Positions 31,284 to 41,657 of a stretch of 64,000 bases of DNA are shown one piece after another. A program made the position numbers and the translations under genes. The stretch is from Galeruca laticollis (Eukaryota > Arthropoda > Insecta > Coleoptera > Chrysomelidae). The DNA lies in contig OY998178.1 of assembly GCA_963921935.1 (NCBI GenBank), positions 198,432,862 through 198,496,861 on the forward strand, written 5' to 3'. How positions within the stretch are numbered: the stretch's first letter is position 1; every line of letters begins with the position of its first letter. The notes beneath the pieces were generated by a model that saw only the letters and a list, made by a program, of their open reading frames with translations, was not told the DNA's origin and did no database searches.

Positions 31284-32619
31284 ACGGTATCCGCCAAAAT
31301 AAACAGTACCGAAACAGAGAGTGCTGTGGAGTTGTTTATGTAATATGGATTTGTCATATTTGACTTAATTGTCATTAGTTGATATATTAATAGTACGCTG
31401 CAGTTAAATTTGATTTACAAATGGTTCTAACAACGGAAGAAAAAGTTTTTTTGGTAGAGCATTATTTTCGTTCATACGGAAAAGGTTGTAATGATGGTCC
31501 AAGCTTAGAACAGGTGTCAATAAAATATCAACAAAAATTTAATAAAGCAGCTTCTAGTAAAAGTGTGATGTTAGCTGTTGTTGAAAAATTTCGTCGCACT
31601 GGTAGTGTATTGTGTCAACGTAAAGGTTCTTCAGGTCGTCGAAAAACAGTACGCACTAACGAAAATGAAGGACGTGTTTTTAACCCAGTTGTGCAATCAC
31701 CTCAAAGAAGTCTTGTAAGAACTGCATGTAAACTCAACATTAGTGAAACGTCTTTACGTCGCATGTTCAAATCAATTGGTGGTTATCCATACAGTATTCA
31801 AGTTGGACAACGACTAAATGCTGCGGACAAACGTGCAAGAGAAATTTACTGTGGTCGCATGTTGAGTTTAATTTACGAAGATCCCGAATTTTTGAAAAAC
31901 ATATGGTTTTTAGACGAGAGTCACGTTCATCTTAGCGGCTAGCAGATTCCTTGGATTTGAACGTCCTGATGTCATTGTAGAGAATCCACTCCACAGTCTT
32001 CGAGTTACCGTTTGGTGCGCGGTATCTGGTCATGGAATGATTGGTCCTTATTTCGTTGAAGATTATAATCAGAATCCACTTACTGTCAACCAAGAGCGCT
32101 ATAGAGAGAAAATTATTATACCTTTTGTGAGAGATCTAAATAACTTTTGCCGTGCACGAAATCTACAGTTTCACACACAATGGTTCCAACAAGATGGTGC
32201 AACGAGCCATACAGCTGTGCGCACCTTAGACTTACTCCGCCAGCATTTCGATAATAGAATAATTTCTCGGGGAACAGACTTCGAATATCCTTCTCATTCA
32301 CCTGATCTGACGCCACCTGACGCAAACATTTGGGGCATAAAGAAGGACAAAATATTTCACTCCGAAAATCCGCCGGCGAATATTGCCGAACTACGGGAAA
32401 GAATACAAAATATTTTTCGTGCAACCGGACGCAAAACAAGCATTTTGCAGCCGCAACAGAGGCCGCAAAATGATATTTTGCGGCCGTTACCCAGAGTGAC
32501 GGCCGACAAACATTTTTACGGCCGTTCCCATAGTGACTGCATGCTCCTGATATTCCCATTATCAAAACTACCTATAATAATAATTATTATGAATAAAACA
32601 TCATACTTCACTTTTTTTC

Positions 32620-33055
32620 CATATTTATATACCTTCCACAGTAGATGATTTGCATCACTAGCTTGTTTGAGGAATGAATCAATTTGCTCGTGCGTAAAAA
32701 CTTTTGATTTCTTTGCTCGATAACCAACTGACTTTTTTTTGAGGAACGGTACCAATTTTAAAAACTTCTTTACGTCAATTCCATCTCGTACGTTAAGCAT
32801 AGTCTTTAACATAGAATAAATGCTCCATAAAGTTGAACTCTTCACAACTTTTGATCGCTGCATCAAATATCCTAATAATGTTTTCTGACACCGTCTTGAC
32901 ATTTTGGTTGACACACCAATCTTTGAAGTTGCTGTAACATTTTTCATATTTCCGTTTAGATTTTTCGGGTATCAAATCAGAAAGTGCTGAGTCTATGATA
33001 TCTCTCAGCTCAGGAGGAGTGCAAGTAACTGAAATATCACTATCGCTATCGGACA
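32620..33055 (-). pseudogene. Crypton-like tyrosine recombinase, N-terminal part
   Basis: Minus strand from ATG at about 33055: acidic start (MSDSDSDISVTC), then IPEKSKRKYEKCYSNFKDWC (a core-binding domain of a tyrosine recombinase). After a frameshift near 32880: VKSSTLWSIYSMLKTMLNV, FLKKKSVGYRAKKSKVFTHE and IDSFLKQASDANHLLWKV. This order is typical of the Crypton-derived integrases widespread in insects. The catalytic domain (R, H, R, Y) is absent, so it cannot recombine. Confidence 0.65.
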
Positions 33056-33232
33056 TCTTCACGACTTCACGAGAAATGTCAAATTGATTTGTATTGCTAA
33101 ATATTTCATCTCCATAGAAACATTGTGATATTGACGTGTAATTTTCTCTATTCGCGTTGAAACGCTGACTTTTCTAAAGAGACATAATGTTTATTGAAAT
33201 TATGTAATTTTCACGGTTGCACGAAAAATATT

Positions 33233-33355
33233 GTGTATACTATGGCCGCGAAATGTTTTCGCGACCTCGAGATTATCTTGCCTCGGCCGGAGCGGCCTCG
33301 GCGATAATATCTCTCTCGGAACGCGAAAAAGCATTTTGCGGCCTTAGTATACAAA
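33233..33355. repeat. CpG-rich palindrome at the end of the Crypton-like insert
   Basis: GTATACTATGGCCGCGAAAT and its inverted partner (TTTTGCGGCCTTAGTATAC) bracket about 120 bases with matching GAGATTATCTTGCC / GGCGATAATATCTC inside. Very CpG-rich against an AT-rich background. May be a separate MITE or the transposon end. Confidence 0.6.
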
Positions 33356-33534
33356 TAACTATTTCGGCAGTTACATCAACCACTTTGTATAAATATGTTT
33401 ATTGACTTACAAAATCGATATGAAGCTTGTTTGCGTCGAAATAGTGAACATTTTGAACACTTACATTACAGAAATTAAAAATTAATTTTTATTTTCGGTA
33501 CTGTTTATTTTGGCGGATACTGTATTAGCAGGCG

Positions 33535-34570
33535 TAAACTGATAGCAGACATGAGGAGAATGGGTATTCCAAACAAGTTAATTCGACTGACAAAAATGTC
33601 AATGAACAACTCGAAAACCAGACTAACTAACTAATTATAGTGAGGAAATCGATATGGTAGATGGTGAGGCAGGGGGATGCATTATCAACGGTATTATTTA
33701 ATATAGCATTAGATGGAGCGATTAAGGCGATAGAAACAGGCACAACAATAGCCCAGAACATGACACAAAATAATAGGGTATGCATGATCTGGTACTTATA
33801 GCAAGGAATATGAGCAATTTGGATAAAATGCTAGGTGACCTGATCGAAGAAGCAAAAAGCAGAGGTCTGGAGATAAACCCAGAAAAAACTAAATATATGC
33901 TAGTCTGCAGTGAAACAACAGAGAGTACAAAAGAAATCACAGTACATAATTACAAGTTTAAAAAAGTAGCAAACTTCAAATACTTAGGTGTTACGATAAA
34001 CGAGAAGAACGAAATATAGATGTGGCAGAAAGGGTAAAATCAGGAAACAAAGCATACTGGAAATACAGCAAATTTCTTAAAGATAAACATCTAACCAAAA
34101 ACACTAAATTGAAACTGTATAAAGCCGCTATCAGACCAACAATGACATATGCCGTAGAGACAATGTGCATGACAAATAAAAACGAAGAAATTTTAAGGAG
34201 TGCTGAAAGGAAAATATTGAGGAATTTTTTTGGACCAGTCAGAACAGAAGAGGGCGAGTTCAGAACTATGATGAACAATGAAATTAGACAAAAGATGGAA
34301 GGACAGGATGTTGTAAAGTTCATAAAAGCCCAACGATTAAAATGGTACGGACATCTCCTCAGAAGGGAGCCGACAACAATAATAAGAAGAATAAGTAATT
34401 AGATACCACAAGTAGCAAGGCCAAAAGGAAGACCGAAGACAAGATGGGAAGATCAAGTCAAAGAAGATATGGAAAAACTGAATATAAGAGATTAGAAAAC
34501 CGATATAAAGGACCGGAAAAAATGGAACAAGATAACAGAAAAAGCAAAAAGACACGACAATCTATAGGAA
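33535..34570 (+). pseudogene. LINE reverse transcriptase, second part
   Basis: Continues from the target TA: RRKLIADMRRMGIPNKLIRL, then a decayed motif B. ADDL (YADD equivalent, about 33780) reads DLVLIARNMSNLDKML, then LEINPEKTKYMLV, FKYLGV, and the C-terminal tail WYGHLLRREP and RPKGRPKTRWEDQVKED. Stops at 34018 and 34400. The C-terminal HLLRR...RPKGRPK pattern is common in these LINEs. Confidence 0.8.
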
Positions 34571-34620
34571 AAAAAAACAAGAAAAACGCGGAGTGACTCC
34601 TTAATAAAGTAGTGAAGTCT

Positions 34621-35611
34621 GGCCTTTGAAAGAAATTAAAATTCTTTAAGCCACAGAAATGGGCTATTGGAGACTTGCGGAGAATCTCGTGATATGACAT
34701 GGATTATAGCCCTCAAGGTGAACCTTTGTCCCAATTATTTCAAAATGTAATTGTTATTTGAAAATAGGCTAATAATAAGAAAAATACTTCTATGCCTTTT
34801 TATCAAGAAGTCAATAAATTTTAATTCATTTATGAAGGGCTGATTTATTTTATCCAAATATATCACAGATCTAGATATGTTAGAAATATTAGTAAAATAA
34901 AAATATTATTATTTTATTACAAAGTAATCTATACAAGATTTGACTACTAGTAACCTTTCGCTTTCACACAAATAGAAGAAGGAGAAGAAGACATCTTAAA
35001 TATTCTTGGAATTTTTAAAAGTATGCACAAATAATATTCGCATTTTTGTTTGCAAGTAAAGCAACTCCGATCGCGTTTTGTTTTTGTGCCGCCACCTCCT
35101 CTGGCTATAATTAAAACACCGTTGATCGAAATAGACACAAAAACACAAAACATTCCAAGTAGCGACTGTCTGTATGACGCCGCAGCGCATCGCAGTACTC
35201 TCTTCATTATAAATTGATAGAATCTAGGTTAAACGACAGCGACGATTCTGTATAAGTAAGGTAAATATTGACAGTGTTAGCAATGGCGGAGAAAAGGGTA
35301 ACATATGAATTGTTACGGCATTTTATATCTACAGAATAGTGGGTACTATAATACTATACCAATATGGATTAACTTTAAATCCAATCCCACACGACATAAT
35401 CATACACACAAGAGCGTAAAAAAATAAAAATAAACTACTTAAACAGCTACATGTTCCGTCAGACAGTGAATTACATTCCAATGGAAAACTTAATGTAAAG
35501 TTCATCAAAATCGACACTTCATACAATACGTGGTGTTGGCAATTACAAGGAAGCCTCACTTGTAGATTGATTTCTTCCTTGCTGCTTAATCATCAATGCT
35601 ATGTTCCTAGC
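34621..35611. other. No supported gene
   Basis: AT-rich with a GC-richer patch near 35070-35190. A minus-strand ORF of 86 codons (35207-34947) has no recognised domain and overlaps another in a different frame, so I do not call it. Confidence 0.35.
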
Positions 35612-35990
35612 CAGGGGTGTCAAATCCGCGGCCCACAACGAACTTTTTTGCGACCCGGCCAATATATCGACACACAATAATATATAATAAAATAAATAAA
35701 TACATTTCAAATCTTACAACTGAATTTGAAACAAGATTTAAAAATTTTAACTCTTTGGACGACAAATTTTGTATATTTTCTTCTATTCTCAATAAATATA
35801 GTAGCCAGCCATATGCAATTTGAGGTGATCGAGATTCAGTGCGACTCAAATTTGAAGGCAAAATTATTGAAGTGGTATGCCTAAATTTTACAAATATTTA
35901 ACAGCCAGGTTTAGAAATACTGGAACATTCGGATATGAAAATATTTCCATGTTTGGTAGTGTCAGGATCCGTATTATTGACGATCACCTT
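35612..35990 (+). pseudogene. hAT transposon fragment
   Basis: Starts CAGGGGTGTCAAATCCGCGG, the terminal sequence of many hAT elements. A transposase C-terminal portion follows: LTTEFETRFKNFNSLDDKFC, YSSQPYAI, LKFEGKIIEV and, in another frame, a GMPKFYKYL-like and MFGSV-like piece. The order matches GTF2IRD2-like hAT transposases. The right end is not identified. Confidence 0.6.
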
Positions 35991-36140
35991 GGGTGAATGT
36001 TGAAAGTCATGACTGCGAACAAAATTTCTCCCGAAATAGGAAAGATAGTAGCAGATAGAAATGTCAATGTGTAGTAAGGACGTAAACATGAAATTCTTTT
36101 TGTTTTTTATATATGTTTATTATTAGTATATTAAAGTATA

Positions 36141-36241
36141 AGTGGATAAAGAGGTCTTTCAAACACGCGCGATTTTTCGAACACGACGGCGCAGCCGGAA
36201 TGCTCGAAATAGAGCAAGTGTTTGAAAGACCAGTTATCCAC
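36141..36241. repeat. 100-bp hairpin
   Basis: GTGGATAAAGAGGTCTTTCA (36141 on) is inverted at 36217-36241 (TGTTTGAAAGACC-GTTATCCAC); the centre is CpG-rich. No ORF. The right part of this region (36580-36650) repeats GCGCGTGTTTGAAAG, so a larger element may be present. Confidence 0.5.
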
Positions 36242-36881
36242 GATTACTTTACGCTATTTTTTTTATTGGTGCACTTTGAAATCATAAAATATTATCATTA
36301 TATTATTACTACAAAAAATAAAAATCCGTCCTCGATGCCCAGCCAAGTTTCGTGAAAGTCCATCCTAAATAGTATTTATTTTTATTTGACGTTACGAGGT
36401 ACTGCTGTCAGATTAATAATCAAAAAGTCTCTTTATTTATATTTAAAAGGATACAATGTATATATGAATATATAAATAAATTTTGCAGAAAAAACCAAAT
36501 AAGACATTGGTTCACAATGAAATAATACAATTTAAAAACTAATAAAAAAAGTTGTCATTGATACTGAGTTGTTGTTGTTACCATAGGGACTTTAAAAAAC
36601 GCGCGTGTTTGAAAGTTCGATTTAAACACGCTGAGGCGTGCTTTAAATAGGTAATATAAGGCATCAATATAAAAATGTATTATTCGATATAAACATGCGT
36701 TTCTACGAATATAGATTTTTTTGCGGCCAACTTTGTTTGTTTGGCCCAAGTTAGCCTTGTTATAAGCTATAGATATCGTCCCAAGGTGATAATTCCGCAA
36801 GGAAAACTTACATGTTTTTGAATAATGTGGTGTAATATTATATAAAAAGTCAAATTACAAAGCACAAACATATTTATTTAT
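36242..36881. other. No supported gene
   Basis: AT-rich. A minus-strand ORF at 36555-36800 has no recognised domain. Confidence 0.3.
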
Positions 36882-37125
36882 GAAATTAACTGTCTCGACT
36901 CTTACTTCGTGGAATCTGCTCATATTAGTGTTTTAAATGAAACTCACGGTTTCTAGTTAATTCCACAATATAATAAAAGTTATTGAAAATTCTAAAAAAT
37001 TGACAATTGTTTCGATAAATCAATATTGATTTATCGAAACAATTGTCAATTTTTTAGAATTTTCAATAACTTTTTTTATATTGTGGAATTAACTAGAAAC
37101 CGTGAGTTTCATTTAAAAAACTAAC
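36882..37125 (-). mobile_element. Penelope-derived palindromic mini-element 2
   Basis: The tail GAAATTAACTGTCTCGACTC is at the left, then a near-perfect palindrome of about 195 bp centred at about 37024 (AATCAATATTGATT). Target duplication ATTTATTTAT at 36872-36881 and 37126-37135. Same family as 29320, 51243 and 60911. Confidence 0.85.
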
Positions 37126-37489
37126 ATTTATTTATTATATTTACGACATTTCCAAATAACTTATACTTTCAAAAAAACCACAAGTTTAATTGGAGCAGTT
37201 TTGAATATTTTTTTATTTATTCAAATTTTATTTTCATTGAATAGAGTCTTTTGTTGATCATTTTCTCTAGAAGTTTTCAACTGGATTTCAAGAGGACAAA
37301 GCAGATTTTAGTTCATACAAACTGAAAGGCCCGAAAGGGGCATTGACAGATTATACATCTTGCATGGCAAGAGAAGGAGTACAGAGAGTAGAGATAGGGG
37401 TAGATGTCAAAATCTTATTTTTGAATTTATCTTCAAAATATTTTGCGAGAGTATTTACAATAGCTTAGCTATTCACTTATTAGTATGTC
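37126..37489. other. No supported gene
   Basis: AT-rich; nothing recognised. Confidence 0.3.
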
Positions 37490-37579
37490 ATTGAAAAAAG
37501 ATAATAATTTTGGGGTTGGTCTTGTTGCCTTGTATTTATCGAATTTTATTCCAGACTTGATTACGATTAGTTTTAGTTG

Positions 37580-38600
37580 TCAGGGAGGAGACGTAATTTT
37601 GCCAAGAAAACTTTTTGCTTTGTTATATAATGTATTTATCTTCTGCTTTAAGTTTGTTGTGCGAAAGAAGGTTTGCAGAAGTTCCATTTCTGTTAAGAGT
37701 AGATTTAGATTGACGCACGGCGTTTTCACAGGTAGAATTCCACCAAGTAACAATTTTATAGGTGGCTGCTGAGATAATGGCATCGGTTATCGTTTGAAGA
37801 GTACTGTTAGCATTCGTTGAAAGAGGTGGTGAGAGGAGCGTATTGTCAGTGTCTAACATGTAACCTCGCCAATTGGCAGTTTTTAAATTCCAATATTTGC
37901 AAGAAATTGGTTCTTGATTGGATGGTGAGGAAATGAGAATAGGAAAGTAGTTGCTGTCATGCTGATCATTCAGAGTATTCCAAGATAGAAAAAGAGCTGA
38001 TTTAGGATCGCAGATGCTTAGGTCTATAGCTGAGAAGGTATTGGAGAACATAATGAAATGTGTGTTCGAGGCAGTATTTAATAGGAAGGTTCCAGATATG
38101 TTTAAAACGTTTTCAACAACTTTGCCTTTTACAAATGTACATTTAGATTCCCACATAGTATTGTCGTTATTGAAATCGCCAACAAATATGAAAGATTGGG
38201 GAAGCTGAAATACTAAATCAATAATCTCCTCTTCTTCTAGTTGATGGTCATGTGGAATATATAAGCTACATATTGTAAGTTTATTTGGGCACCTAGCGGT
38301 AATGGCCTCAAGGTTTGTGGTTAGGGTAAGAGTGAAGGAATAAATATCACTTGAAGCAAATATTGATTCACCCCCGCTGGCTCTATTGCAGTTAGTCTCA
38401 ATGTAACGATACCCTCCGAAGGCTTGTGATTGATTTATAAATTGGTTTCTTGAAGACAAAGAAAATCGGGTTTGTGGAGAGAAATAAGCTTTCGAATTCG
38501 TTCAATGCAAGGATAAAATCCATCGCAATTCCATTGTAGGACAGTGAAAAAGAGGTTTAGTGGGATATTAACAAGGAGTCACCGGAATAAGTGTAAGATT
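37580..38600 (-). pseudogene. LINE ORF2 endonuclease
   Basis: Near 38560 the minus strand starts LQWNCDGFYPC...LISLHKPDFLCLQETN, then after a frameshift the 278-codon ORF (38459-37623): FGGYRYIE, CNRASGGESIF, ICSLYIPHDHQLEEEEI, FIFVGDFNND (DFN), LSICDPKSALFLSW and a final DQHDSNYFP. All late APE endonuclease motifs are there. WWNSTCENAVRQSKS begins the linker. RT absent. Confidence 0.8.
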
Positions 38601-38639
38601 CAGGATCTAGTTTGGACTGGGAATTTTGTTTAGTAGACG

Positions 38640-39830
38640 AGTTAAGCGATTTTTTAAGGAACGTTCACTGGAAGCAAAGCAGATGGTTTTCAGGTCTCGG
38701 AGCAAGGAGGAAATATCAAAAGTGAATTAATTGGCTTATGCCAGCGGATCAGACATCCCAATAGTACTTTCAAGAAAAGCAGTCAGTTGAGTTTCGGTAA
38801 GAGTGATAGAGAGCTAGGGGAAACTGAGCATATTCTGTGAATAGCGGAACGAGTTACAGAGCTTATAATATGATTTTTACGTTCATAATATTTATTTATT
38901 TTGTTTTTCTTTTTAGAAGGTTTTTTGAGGGTTTGGGATAAATTGGGTACATTGGTGGATCTTTTATTTGGATAATCAAGAAAGTTACTGGCTTCAGATG
39001 TTTGAATAAGCAAGCTGCTATCATTAGAGCGCGGTATTTTCACTCCAGGTTTTGGTTAGGGTGTATCAGAAGGATCGAGGTAGTTATCGGTGGAGTTTTG
39101 TATATTATTTACAATGGAGACAGCAGAAGAGAGGGGAACATCAGGTAACGATTCAATGGATCCTGCACTTAGCTGGGAAGGAGTGGATATAGCGATATTG
39201 GTACAAGATTCAGAGGTGTGATTTGGTTGCTTACAGAGGAAGCATTCTAATTTATCAGTCGAAATGAAAGTTCGGTGAGGGGTGTTTTCATGAGTGATAA
39301 GAATTGATTATATAAGTCTCTCTTTGGAAGCTCATAACATGGGCATACGCATCGTCGGGTTAGCCTCATTTGACATAAGTAATGGGAGTAACGATTAATA
39401 CAAGGTCAAGGAGAGCTTTTTCAATCAGAGAGTGGGGGAATCGAGGGGCATTAGAGTTTAAAATTCTTTTAGATAGAGAAATGAGTCTATGAACAGGAAT
39501 AATTTGAGAGTTGATTGTTATGTTAAGAGTGGTTTTTAGAAGATTTTCAACTTGTTCGTTCGGTAGAGGATAAATATATGCAAATACGGCCATGGGCAAT
39601 GCGATATGCAAAATGAACATATTTGGGAGAAACAATGATACCAATAGCTTTAATATAGTCGAAAATTACAGAATTTGGAATAGATTGCATCACAATAGCT
39701 TGATCTTTACAGGTTTAAAGAGCGCTGGAAGCGGGGTCGCTTTAGTAGGAGTAGCAGCAGCATATGATCGATGGGTTGTGTATTTGGCTTGAGAGGTACT
39801 CTGAATGTAACTGGAAGTGGAGTTGTTAAG
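38640..39830 (-). pseudogene. LINE ORF1 with zinc knuckle
   Basis: Minus strand: YIYPLPNEQVENLLKTTLNI and VHRLISLSKRILNSNAPRF near 39500, then CFLCKQPNHTSESC (CX2CX4HX4C) at about 39200-39245, then a Ser/Lys-rich tail (LDYPNKRSTNVPNLSQTLKK; SKKKNKINKYYERK). Several frameshifts. Same general type as the ORF1 at 13073. Confidence 0.7.
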
Positions 39831-39950
39831 GGTGAGAGACGATAGGTGGAACGTACTGCGATTATGGATACCAAAATCGCAGTTATGAGAACAGGGAGGT
39901 TATATAGAGTACGGATAGTATACCGATATTCGCTCGATAAAATAAAGTTT

Positions 39951-41657
39951 ACTCACTTACTGGACTACTGTAGTAAATTACTTTCCACAAAAAGTAGAAT
40001 AAACACTCGTTAATCATCAGGTCGGACGTCAATTAAATTATCAATTGAACTTTTCTCACTATTAATGAATAATAATATTATTTTGCACGTATTTGTCAAT
40101 ATGACTTTTTTGACCTGTACTCATTTAAAATCGTATAATTCAATATTTTATACTTGGAAATGTGTCTATTTTGACTGTACTATTACTCTATTTCTCGCCA
40201 ATTTTCCTTATTGCGTTTAAATATTTCAATTGTTTATATAATTAGTTTAATCGTTGGAAACGACAACTTATGACACATAGAAACTTGAGCTCAGACGTGA
40301 CCATTACAAAATATTTTTTCAACATGACAATGCATTCTTCTATATCACATGTTATTAATATTGCGTATTTGTGGGTTTTAACGTATTTTTGAATTATTTA
40401 CGACATTCATATCCGGACAGAGACGTACTAGTTTTCAAAATTGCTATTTCTGTTATTTATAAATTAATATTTTTATATCAAATACCCGACATGAGCTATA
40501 AAAGTTTACTTACTGTCAATTTAAATCTACTAAGTTGTAGATGTTGCTACAAATAAAAAGTTCATTACTACGTTGTGATGCTAAATATTGCTAATAAACT
40601 TCAGCAATTTACGTTTTCGGAAAAAAAATTGGGGCTTCAAATATATTTAACAATATAATTACTGTAACGAATCTACTGAATACCGTATTAATTCCAAAAC
40701 TACGCGAATGGTTGTTATCCACTTTTGTCGTCGATGTCGCGAATAAATTGAATGATTAGTCTCAGTTGCTTTTTCACGCGCTTCATTATTCGTTATTGTA
40801 ATGTTTACAAAAAAAGTAGAGATTCAATTGATAATTGAACTACATGTGACAAAAGAACAAAAATTCCAAAAAAGAAGAAGATTACTGAAATATTTTCTAG
40901 AGAATACTAAAGAAAACCTTCAACTGAAAACATCGGTTCATAGTCTAATTTTTCTACAGTGAAATCTGATGAAAAGAGCAGAATATTTCTTTAAGAAAAA
41001 TCAGTATTTTGAAATTATGGAAAGAGATATTGCAACTTCCATTGAGAAGATAACAAAAAATAAATGTTTCTGACGCACTTCTTCGTTAAATAATGGGTAT
41101 TGATTGCTTGTTTGGGTTTATTAATGCTTTAAATACGTTGTAACAATATCTCGATCAAAATAATATATTTCTAATAGCTCCGATAAATTAAATAAAAATA
41201 TGACGCTGTAAAATTATCAATTTATACCACGGTTATGTACTTTATAATGTGAACGGAAGTACCGAGCACACATTACCCGTTAGATTTCGCAATAATTATA
41301 ATTGAAGTAATAATTTCCACGTAGTTCCAGTAATCTTCCAAGCCGTATATTATTTAACACACGACCGATAGTGGGAATATTCAATGTCTCGATGAGATCT
41401 TAAATTACTTTAAAAGGCCTTTCTAAAATTGTATTTATTCGGTTTAAACGTATAGCTGGAAACATAATAGACGGGTGAAATTTTCATATTATGATGTTTG
41501 CTTATTAAAGCAGTAGAAGATATAAATATAAGAATGACGTTTGTTTTTTAATTAAAAATCTAATTTTTCAAACTGTTCATTGAAACAGACCCGAATACAA
41601 ATTCAAAAATTTTGAAATCGTCGTAAAGACGTCACTACATTTTTTGTGTACCTTGTA
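39951..41657. other. AT-rich DNA without a recognised gene
   Basis: About 1.7 kb. Short ORFs only (none above 62 codons). No repeat family seen elsewhere in the window. Confidence 0.4.

Larger units (their letters stand above)
32422..33357 (-). mobile_element. Crypton-like insert within the mariner
   Basis: Comparison with the uninterrupted mariner copy near 49410 shows about 936 extra bases between AATATTTTTCG and ATTTCGGCAGTT. The insert has GC-rich ends with AAGCATTTTGC-GCC on both sides and, inverted, TTTTTCGTGCAACCG at 32416-32430 and 33214-33228. It carries a minus-strand tyrosine-recombinase-like fragment. The exact target duplication is unclear. Confidence 0.65.
31421..33479 (+). pseudogene. 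Mariner transposase, interrupted
   Basis: N-terminal HTH part starts at ATG 31421 (MVLTTEEKVFLVEHYFRSYG) and is open to TAG 31940. The first catalytic Asp is in WFLDESHVHLSG, then a frameshift. Next QWFQQDGATSHTA holds the second Asp and SPDLTPPDANIWG the third. I count 41 residues between the last two Asp (DD41D, the spacing of the rosa group). The C-terminal end (FRQLHQPL...YEACLRRN) resumes at 33358 after the insert and stops at 33479. Confidence 0.85.
31285..33532 (+). mobile_element. Mariner-type transposon (DD41D) nested in the LINE
   Basis: TIRs CGGTATCCGCCAAAATAAAC (31285) and the inverted CAGTATCC-type end at 33532, with TA at 31283-31284 and 33533-33534. The LINE continues in register on both sides. 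One transposase gene lies between, itself interrupted by a Crypton-like insert (32422-33357). A short internally deleted relative is at 49248-49792. Confidence 0.9.
29691..34620 (+). mobile_element. RTE-like LINE, near full length, with nested mariner
   Basis: Endonuclease (29700-30300), linker, RT palm (30850-31283), then a 2.2-kb mariner insertion, then the rest of RT and the C-terminal tail (33535-34565). The 3' end is near 34565-34620, after the stop. Clade is inferred from the endonuclease and RT wording. Confidence 0.8.
37490..39950 (-). mobile_element. Jockey-like LINE on minus strand, 5' part only
   Basis: Reading from right to left: ORF1 with a CCHC knuckle, then ORF2 endonuclease, then the sequence stops at about 37490 before the RT motifs. 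As with the copy at 12690-14853, the 3' half is missing. The right-hand start is approximate. Confidence 0.75.

Noticed and set aside
31284..31343. End of the LINE ORF reading TVSAKINSTETESAVELF
   Set aside because: This is the mariner TIR read in frame by accident; the same tail appears at the other mariner copy (49734 on).
32116..32565. 149-codon minus-strand ORF across the mariner
   Set aside because: Antisense shadow of the transposase core; the plus-strand frame has the catalytic motifs.
34947..35207. 86-codon minus-strand ORF with possible signal-like start
   Set aside because: No recognised domain, overlaps a rival frame, and lies in a non-coding-looking patch.
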